Assembly: GCA_045540015.1 (NCBI GenBank) | Contig: JAZQGP010000054.1 | Span: 1-64,000 of the forward strand | Direction of reading: 5' to 3' | From: UMGS1387 sp045540015 | Lineage (GTDB): Bacteria; Bacillota; Clostridia; Oscillospirales; CAG-382 | DNA length: 64,000 nucleotides | Part shown: in pieces, positions 58,723 to 64,000 of the stretch | Layout: every line of letters begins with the position of its first letter | How positions within the stretch are numbered: position 1 is the first letter of the stretch | Notes under the pieces: model-generated | What the model saw: only the letters and a program-made list of their open reading frames with translations | What the model was told of the DNA's origin: nothing | Database searches by the model: none | Translations under genes and position numbers: made by a program

Positions 58723-60492
58723 ATGAAAACAAGAAACATTCACACATCAAGACAGCTTTCACAAAGTGGAATGTACAACTACTCGGACGTATTTTGCCGT
58801 GAGGAAACCGCAAGCTTTCTTCTCGATTATGCTTCGCGAAGCCGCGAGAGCATGAATGACTACTGGAAGAAGATGAGAAGATACTATGACGGAGAGCATG
58901 ATATCAGAAAAGAAACAAGCGGCATCTATGAAAAGCATGCGCTTCCATGGAGAGCAGCTCAGTCAACTGATGGGTATATGCATGTGGAAACACTTATTGA
59001 GCCGGAAATTCCCGATTTTGAGTTTTCACCCAGGAACGAGGACAAGGCACACTGTGCAAAGCAGAGAGAAGATATAACACGTTATGTGCTTGACAAAAGC
59101 GACATGCTGTTCAAAAACAGCAGAAACGAGAGAAGTCTCGGAATATACGGAAGCGCGGTATGGAAGGTTTGCTGGGGAGAAACGGGCGACTGCGGAGATA
59201 TAAAGAGCGATGTCTGCATAGACAACCCCGACATTTCACAGATTTTTCCCGACCCGAATGCAAAGGACGTTGATTCCTGCGAGTACATAGGCTATGTGTA
59301 CAGAATGCACACACAGAAGGCAAAGCGCGTGTTTGCTGAGGATTTGAAGGTAAGAAAAGCGGATATTTCCGAATATCTTTATAAAACGGGGCACAGCACA
59401 GCTTTACTTGATTCTGAGAGATATTCGTCCGAGGATGATACTGTTACGGTAACGGAATGGTGGTTCAGACAGCCGTCGGACGGAAGTGCGGTTATGAATG
59501 CAGTTTACGACGGTGTCGAAAGAAAGATGAAGTACAGCTGGAAGAGCGGTGATATCGGACTTTGCGTATTCATAAACGGCAAGGAGATAAGATATATTCC
59601 GAAATACTGGAGAAATACAAAATGCCGCATGTTTCCATTTGTAATTTATAACAAGATACCCGGTGAAAAGACAGTATGGGGCAAAAGTGAGCTTGAGCAG
59701 ATTATTCCGCTTATAGATGCCTCCGACCGCGAGATGGCGTATGCGCAGTTAAATTCGGCTTTTTCTTCAAACGACATAATACTTGCAGAGGAAAACGCAT
59801 TGACGGACGGATGTGAAATGGATAATTCACCCGGTGCTGTGTGGAAGCTTCGTCCCGGAATGATGGGAAAAGTACAGAGACTCGGAAATCTGTCGAGCTA
59901 CGAAAATTCGCTTTATTCTGCATGCTCTTTCTGGAGGGGTCTTGCTGAAGACACAACGGGCAATTTCGAGGTGAATCAGGGTAAAGAGCCGACAAATGTT
60001 ACAACGGCTGCGGGAATTGCTCTTCTCGGTGAAAGAGCACAAACAAGAAAGTCTTTAAAGAACATTGACAGAAACGCAGGCTTTAAGCGTTTGTACAGCC
60101 TTGTAGATATAACAGCGCTTGAATTTTATGATGACGGCAGAGTAATACGAACGGGAGCTGCGGACAAGGATGATGTTGTATACCGATTTACAGAATTTTA
60201 CGAAAAACGCAAGGATGAGAGCTACGTTCCTATGGTTGATGTTGTCATTCATACAGGAAACGGCATAGCAAGCTCAAGAGCCTTTACGCTCTCGGCACTC
60301 ACCACGCTTATGACAACGGGCATTTCAAGTGAAAACTATGAGCTTGTAAAGGCATACCTTGACGAAATAAGCATACCGCAAAGAGCGCAGCTTAAAAAAT
60401 ACCTTGATTCAAAATTTGCGGGTGAAAATGAGGAAGAAAAAATCAATATACCCGAAACAATTTCTACGAAAGAAGAGCAGGAGAAAATATGA
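58723..60492 (+). CDS. Phage portal protein
   Basis: A 589-residue protein right after terminase, in the portal position. PFVIYNKIPGEKTVWGKSELEQIIPLIDASDREMAYAQLN and GNFEVNQGKEPTNVTTAAGIALLGERAQTRKSLKNIDR are typical of the stem and wing of long-type portals in Firmicutes phages. It forms the dodecameric gate through which DNA enters. The ATG at 58723 follows AAAGGAG. Its stop overlaps the start of the next gene (ATGA). Confidence 0.9.
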   Translation: MKTRNIHTSRQLSQSGMYNYSDVFCREETASFLLDYASRSRESMNDYWKKMRRYYDGEHDIRKETSGIYEKHALPWRAAQSTDGYMHVETLIEPEIPDFEFSPRNEDKAHCAKQREDITRYVLDKSDMLFKNSRNERSLGIYGSAVWKVCWGETGDCGDIKSDVCIDNPDISQIFPDPNAKDVDSCEYIGYVYRMHTQKAKRVFAEDLKVRKADISEYLYKTGHSTALLDSERYSSEDDTVTVTEWWFRQPSDGSAVMNAVYDGVERKMKYSWKSGDIGLCVFINGKEIRYIPKYWRNTKCRMFPFVIYNKIPGEKTVWGKSELEQIIPLIDASDREMAYAQLNSAFSSNDIILAEENALTDGCEMDNSPGAVWKLRPGMMGKVQRLGNLSSYENSLYSACSFWRGLAEDTTGNFEVNQGKEPTNVTTAAGIALLGERAQTRKSLKNIDRNAGFKRLYSLVDITALEFYDDGRVIRTGAADKDDVVYRFTEFYEKRKDESYVPMVDVVIHTGNGIASSRAFTLSALTTLMTTGISSENYELVKAYLDEISIPQRAQLKKYLDSKFAGENEEEKINIPETISTKEEQEKI

Positions 60493-61328
60493 CAGAGAAT
60501 AAAAATCTTGAAACGGAAGTTATTACAAACGCTTGTGACGGTGCCGAGGAAATCCAAAGCACCGCAGAAGATATACGGAACGAGATTCCGGAGAAAACCT
60601 TTACGCAAAGCCAGCTTGAAGCATTGATTGCCGACAGACTGAAAAGAGAGAGGAAAAATGCCGAAGCCTTAAGGTCGGTTAAAGACCTGCTTGCCAATCT
60701 CAGTGACAGCGGTGCACTCAAAGCCTCTTCGTATTCAGAAATGGCATCAGAGCTCTCAAGGCTGCTTTCGGACAAAAAAGACAAGGAAGAGGAGCGTGAA
60801 ATGTCTGCCGGCAACACGCTTTCCGACTTGGAGGAAAATGAAAATGCATCCGTCAATGCCGACACTTCCCAAGAAGAGTCTGTTGACGGCGATGCAAAAG
60901 AAGACACTTCTGTTCAGCAGGAAAATGAGCCTGCAGCAAATCAGCAATTGTCTGACAGCACGTTTGTGCTGACGGCTGACATGGCAAGAGCAATCAAAAA
61001 AGCTTATCCCGAATGTGATATCGGAGAGCTTTTGTGCGACGGCTCATTTGAAGCTTTTTCAAAGGGCAGAAGCGGAAGTCCCGAAGATATTTACGGTGAC
61101 TATCTTACGTTTTTAACGGTAATTGAAAGAAAGCAAGAGGATATTGAAAGAAGAATGTATGCAAACACCGCGTCGACGTCCTTTTCCGCATCCGATAAGG
61201 CATCCTTTACAGACGGATCCGAAGGACTGACGAAAAGACAGATGGAAATTGCACGTCAGAACGGAATGTCGTATCGCGAATACGCAGGGCTTCTTTCAAG
61301 CATTCCGAACAGAGCAAAAAAAATCTGA
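60489..61328 (+). CDS. Putative phage scaffolding protein
   Basis: A 279-residue protein. The first half is very acidic and helical (coiled-coil-like LEALIADRLKRERKNAEALRSVKDLL), then low complexity rich in Glu, Asp, Ser and Asn, followed by a compact C-terminal part ending MEIARQNGMSYREYAGLLSSI. Position between portal and capsid, high charge and helicity fit a scaffold. The ATG at 60489 overlaps the portal stop. No prohead protease motif is seen in it or next to it. Confidence 0.75.
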   Translation: MTENKNLETEVITNACDGAEEIQSTAEDIRNEIPEKTFTQSQLEALIADRLKRERKNAEALRSVKDLLANLSDSGALKASSYSEMASELSRLLSDKKDKEEEREMSAGNTLSDLEENENASVNADTSQEESVDGDAKEDTSVQQENEPAANQQLSDSTFVLTADMARAIKKAYPECDIGELLCDGSFEAFSKGRSGSPEDIYGDYLTFLTVIERKQEDIERRMYANTASTSFSASDKASFTDGSEGLTKRQMEIARQNGMSYREYAGLLSSIPNRAKKI

Positions 61329-61352
61329 TTTAAACAGTAAAGGAGAAAAGAA

Positions 61353-61997
61353 ATGAAATTTGCATATTGTTATGCAGGAGGAAATATTCCTGCAATCAAG
61401 GAATTTGATATTGAAAAGACCGCATCTGTTGAGGCAGGCGATGTTGTCTGCGCAATAGATGGCGTTATAACGGGTGCAGTCAAGGGTGGCATTGTTATCG
61501 GCGTATGTGAGGAAACCCATACGGGAAAAGAGGATATTCTGAATGTCAGAAGCAACGGCACTAAAGTAAGAGTAAATGTAACCGACGGTGTGTACGAAAC
61601 GGACGCAATCAAGCTTTGTGCGCTTGAGGGAGCAGATGAAACCACATTTACCTGTGACAGCACAGGCCTTTCGGATATGGCTGTCGGCGGTTGCCTTGTA
61701 CTTGTTGAAAAGACTGAAGGCAGCACAAACACTGACAAAATCGGTGCAGTGAGAAAAATTGTCGGCTGTACAGGAAACGATGACACCGCATATATCACTA
61801 TTGAAAACGGCGGTGTGGCAAACGCAGGCGACATATATGCGCTCATTCCCGCACTCGGCTGTGCTCTTGAACTTGATACTACCAAAAAGGGCTATTCCTT
61901 TAACAACACCAAAACAGACGTAACACTTCGCTGTGTCGGCTTTGATGCGGCAAAAGCAAAGGTATACGTAAAGCTTACAAACACAATTTTCGCTTAA
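61353..61997 (+). CDS. Putative phage head decoration/fibre protein
   Basis: A 214-residue beta-rich protein. GGNIPAIKEFDIEKTASVEAGDVVCAIDGVITGAVKGGIVIGVC looks like the decoration-protein fold that often precedes the major capsid gene. AGGAGAAAAG precedes the ATG. It has a smooth alternation of strands with no catalytic motif. The identity as decoration protein is by position and fold impression, not by a clear family match. Confidence 0.6.
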   Translation: MKFAYCYAGGNIPAIKEFDIEKTASVEAGDVVCAIDGVITGAVKGGIVIGVCEETHTGKEDILNVRSNGTKVRVNVTDGVYETDAIKLCALEGADETTFTCDSTGLSDMAVGGCLVLVEKTEGSTNTDKIGAVRKIVGCTGNDDTAYITIENGGVANAGDIYALIPALGCALELDTTKKGYSFNNTKTDVTLRCVGFDAAKAKVYVKLTNTIFA

Positions 61998-62018
61998 TTC
62001 TGAAAGGAGAAATAACCA

Positions 62019-62939
62019 ATGAATGATATTTACACATGGCATAATGACCTTTACCCACTTGTTAAGAAGCGTTTTGACCTCAGATACGCAAAGCGTCTTG
62101 ACGTTATTGCTGACGTATGCGACGTTATAAGCCAGGACGATGTTGACTACAGAATCGAAGGAGTCGGCGGCTACGGCGAAATGCCCGTTTATGATGGCAC
62201 AAGCGTTGCAAGTGCAGACCAGAAGCGCACCTTCATTACAACCATTACACCCAAGGAACACGCACTCAGAGTTACCTGCTCCTACAAGAAGGCAAAGCTC
62301 GACTATTCGGGAGAAGCAAAGAAAATCGGCGCTCGTCTTGCGGACAGTGCTTACATGACAGTTCTCAATGAGTTCTACAGACTCTTTGCGGGTGCGTTTG
62401 ATGTCAAGGGAGCAGACGGTGTTCCGTGGGCGTCCGATGCGCATCCCGTAAGCCGTGAAAAGGGAGCAGGCACATTCTCGAACCTTATGGACCTCGAACT
62501 TTCTGTTGCTGCGATTACGGAGGCACAGACAAGAGCTTCCCGCTTTGTAACACCCGACGGACTTCCTTTTGCAGCAAACTTTGACCTTCTTCTTGTAAGC
62601 CCCGAGCTTGAAGCAAAGGCAAAGGAAATCTGCGGTCCTAATTCAAAACTTATACCCGAAAAGAACCCCGATGCAGCAGCAGGCGAAAATGCGGCAAACC
62701 CCGTATACGGCATGAAGTACATTGTTGTGGGCGGCGGAAACACAGGCTTTACGGGCAAGCAGTGGGCGGTTGCTGACTCTCTCATGCTTTCTGAAGTATT
62801 GAAGCTCGTGTATATCACAAAGCCTACAGTGCTTGTTTCTCCTCAGGATAATCCCCTCATTACCGACTACATCGGTTACGTGGACTTTGCGTTCGGCTTT
62901 GGCGATGCAAGACCGATTATCTTCTCAAATCCCGCGTAA
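62019..62939 (+). CDS. Phage major capsid protein
   Basis: A 306-residue protein of HK97-fold major capsid size. FITTITPKEHALRVTCSYKKAKLDYSG, PDGLPFAANFDLLLVSPELEAKAKEI and the C-terminal VYITKPTVLVSPQDNPLITDYIGYVDFAFGFGDARPIIFSNPA are typical of Mu-gpT-like capsids. There is no long N-terminal delta domain, in line with a separate scaffold gene. It probably makes the icosahedral shell. AAAGGAG precedes the start. Confidence 0.85.
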   Translation: MNDIYTWHNDLYPLVKKRFDLRYAKRLDVIADVCDVISQDDVDYRIEGVGGYGEMPVYDGTSVASADQKRTFITTITPKEHALRVTCSYKKAKLDYSGEAKKIGARLADSAYMTVLNEFYRLFAGAFDVKGADGVPWASDAHPVSREKGAGTFSNLMDLELSVAAITEAQTRASRFVTPDGLPFAANFDLLLVSPELEAKAKEICGPNSKLIPEKNPDAAAGENAANPVYGMKYIVVGGGNTGFTGKQWAVADSLMLSEVLKLVYITKPTVLVSPQDNPLITDYIGYVDFAFGFGDARPIIFSNPA

Positions 62940-62958
62940 AAAGGTAAGGTGATTGTAT

Positions 62959-63216
62959 ATGAGTTGCAAAAGCTTAGTTCCTTCCAAAGCATATACATAT
63001 GAGCTTTCGGAGGGTGCGGTTGTGGTAATTGATACAAAAGGCGCCGACTGCAGAATAAAGGCGATGGACGGAAATGTAAATATTGCCGTGAATGCGAATG
63101 CGGCACAGCAGGAGGCATACGTTCTTTCAGCGGGTGAAACAATCACCTTCTGCGGAAAGCTTTATCTTTCGGGAAATAACAGTCGTGTGTGCGCTATGAT
63201 GTACACAAAGCTCTGA
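62959..63216 (+). CDS. Small phage structural protein of unknown function
   Basis: An 85-residue beta-rich protein: AYTYELSEGAVVVIDTKGADCRIKAMDGNVNIAVNANAAQQEAYVLSAGETITFCGKLYLSGNN. The strand pattern resembles small head-decoration or completion proteins. The ATG at 62959 follows AAGGTGATTG. It sits between the capsid gene and a larger gene cut by the window edge. No family recognised. Confidence 0.7.
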   Translation: MSCKSLVPSKAYTYELSEGAVVVIDTKGADCRIKAMDGNVNIAVNANAAQQEAYVLSAGETITFCGKLYLSGNNSRVCAMMYTKL

Positions 63217-63245
63217 TAAATATCTTTGCCTTTAACGGCAAAGCA

Positions 63246-63286
63246 GCGGCACTGTGCGTTTGCAAAAAGCGGTGCATAAGTGCCGC
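63246..63286 (+). other. Hairpin in the phage late region
   Basis: GCGGCACT (63246-63253) and AGTGCCGC (63279-63286) form an 8-bp stem in the 94-base gap. A smaller TTTGCC/GGCAAA hairpin lies just before it. No T-run, so perhaps an RNA processing or attenuation site. Low certainty. Confidence 0.35.
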
Positions 63287-63310
63287 ATAAATTAAGGAAG
63301 GAGAAAAAAT

Positions 63311-64000
63311 GTGACAAACAATCATAATACAGGCACATACGGCGTAACACTTGCCGAGCTTAAAGAACGCATCTACAAAGCACTTGGCGAGCATTCGGTG
63401 AACGGCGAACAGGTTGCGCTGACAGCTTTTGAAAAAGCCGATATGGAAAAAAGCATCATCAATGCCATAAACACGTCGGTTGTAAGAACGGTGCAGTATC
63501 TTCCTGCTTTCACACGCATTACAGAACTGTATTTCCCCGAAATAAAAGCTTTGCTTTTTAAGGAAATGATAAAGCTTGAAGAGGGCGAACAAAGACGCTT
63601 TGAAGTGGAAGACGGCTCTGATATGGCGGTAGTAAAAATCTGCTGCTGCGGAAACGCAAGGATAGAGGCACTTAAAGGTGATGAAGTGTTGTGTGAGTAC
63701 AATGCATCTTGTGAAAAAATCGGGGAAATCAAGACATTTTCATTTGCTTTGGCACTTGAAAAGGGTTGTGAAATTGCAATAACGGCGCTTGATGGCGGTG
63801 TGTATATAGATTCGCTCTACTGTGCCGATGCACACGGACTTTGCATGGGCAAGGACGCAGAGTGCTTTCCCCAATATGGTACAACCTTTGCCAAAACCGA
63901 TGCAGACATAAAACAGATTTCTTATGCGTCGTCAAACGGTAAAAGCATACCGGTATACAAATATTCCTGCGACAACGGATATGTGTATACAAGTTCGGAA
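63311..64000 (+). CDS. Phage structural protein, cut by the window end
   Basis: An open frame from GTG 63311 to the last base (230 codons, no stop). AAGGAGAAAAAAT precedes the GTG. The first part is helical (VTLAELKERIYKALGEHSV; FEKADMEKSIINAINTSVVRTVQYL), like a head-tail connector or neck protein. The later part is beta-rich with many Cys and Gly. Neck or baseplate function is an inference from position after the capsid gene. Confidence 0.7.
   Translation, partial: MTNNHNTGTYGVTLAELKERIYKALGEHSVNGEQVALTAFEKADMEKSIINAINTSVVRTVQYLPAFTRITELYFPEIKALLFKEMIKLEEGEQRRFEVEDGSDMAVVKICCCGNARIEALKGDEVLCEYNASCEKIGEIKTFSFALALEKGCEIAITALDGGVYIDSLYCADAHGLCMGKDAECFPQYGTTFAKTDADIKQISYASSNGKSIPVYKYSCDNGYVYTSSE

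Noticed and set aside
61296..62444. A 382-codon minus-strand open frame opposite the phage decoration and capsid genes
   Set aside because: The plus-strand genes have ribosome sites, sensible protein composition and a phage gene order; the antisense frame is a codon-bias artefact.

Overview
The window is a chromosomal piece of a Gram-positive, low-to-moderate GC bacterium of the class Clostridia, probably a gut-type Oscillospirales/Ruminococcaceae-like lineage. The basis is gene content: the GlgC/GlgD pair, IreB, DivIVA-like proteins, the two-component acyl-CoA dehydratase activase family, AddB, DUF975/DUF4173/DUF2975 membrane proteins, strong AGGAG ribosome sites and frequent TTG/GTG starts. 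No 16S rRNA or tRNA lies here, so the lineage is an inference.

Layout. 1-5.4 kb: a metallo-beta-lactamase-fold protein cut by the window edge, a divergent AraC regulator, dnaA without dnaN, and a YgiQ-type radical SAM protein. 5.4-14.7 kb: housekeeping genes (trmB, a cytidylate-kinase-like protein, addB without addA, murD, glmM) and small conserved proteins. 14.7-21.3 kb: a second AraC gene divergent from a PnuC-type transporter, a decayed alpha/beta hydrolase, a DUF2975-XRE-DUF4173 module, a DUF975 protein and a lipoprotein with an acidic linker. 21.4-23.9 kb: rpmG-secE-nusG-rplK-rplA, closed by a terminator instead of continuing into rplJ-rplL. 24-33 kb: glycosidases (GH78-like, GH20-like, GH2 beta-galactosidase), YigZ, and an operon of a DivIVA-like protein, a lone fumarase beta subunit and a PqqD-like protein. 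33-45.7 kb: a minus-strand glycogen cluster transcribed glgB-glgC-glgD-[repeats]-glgA-glgP-GH13-pncB. 46-56.5 kb: ireB, a secreted protein with a dockerin-like tail, nicotinamidase-nadE-aldolase-oxidoreductase, and a split acyl-CoA dehydratase activase. 56.5-64 kb: a phage head-assembly module running off the right edge.

How the genes fit together. The glycogen genes cover ADP-glucose formation, polymerisation, branching and phosphorolysis; a GH13 enzyme and nicotinate phosphoribosyltransferase are translationally packed at the end of the run. With the PnuC-like transporter, nicotinamidase and NAD synthetase, much of NAD salvage is inside this window (an adenylyltransferase NadD is not). GH78, GH20 and GH2 genes suggest use of plant or host glycans.

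Most interesting structures. (1) The phage head genes start right after a chromosomal gene, behind one strong promoter flanked by two GAAC-N4-GTTC palindromes that look like LexA/SOS boxes, with no integrase or repressor on the visible side: a candidate SOS-driven domesticated prophage or GTA-like particle. (2) A palindromic repeat family, with three 140-bp tandem units inside the glycogen cluster and one shorter copy that overlaps the yigZ stop codon; their hairpins differ by compensatory changes. (3) Beside the tandem array, a large nested inverted repeat that could be a structured RNA or a mobile palindrome.
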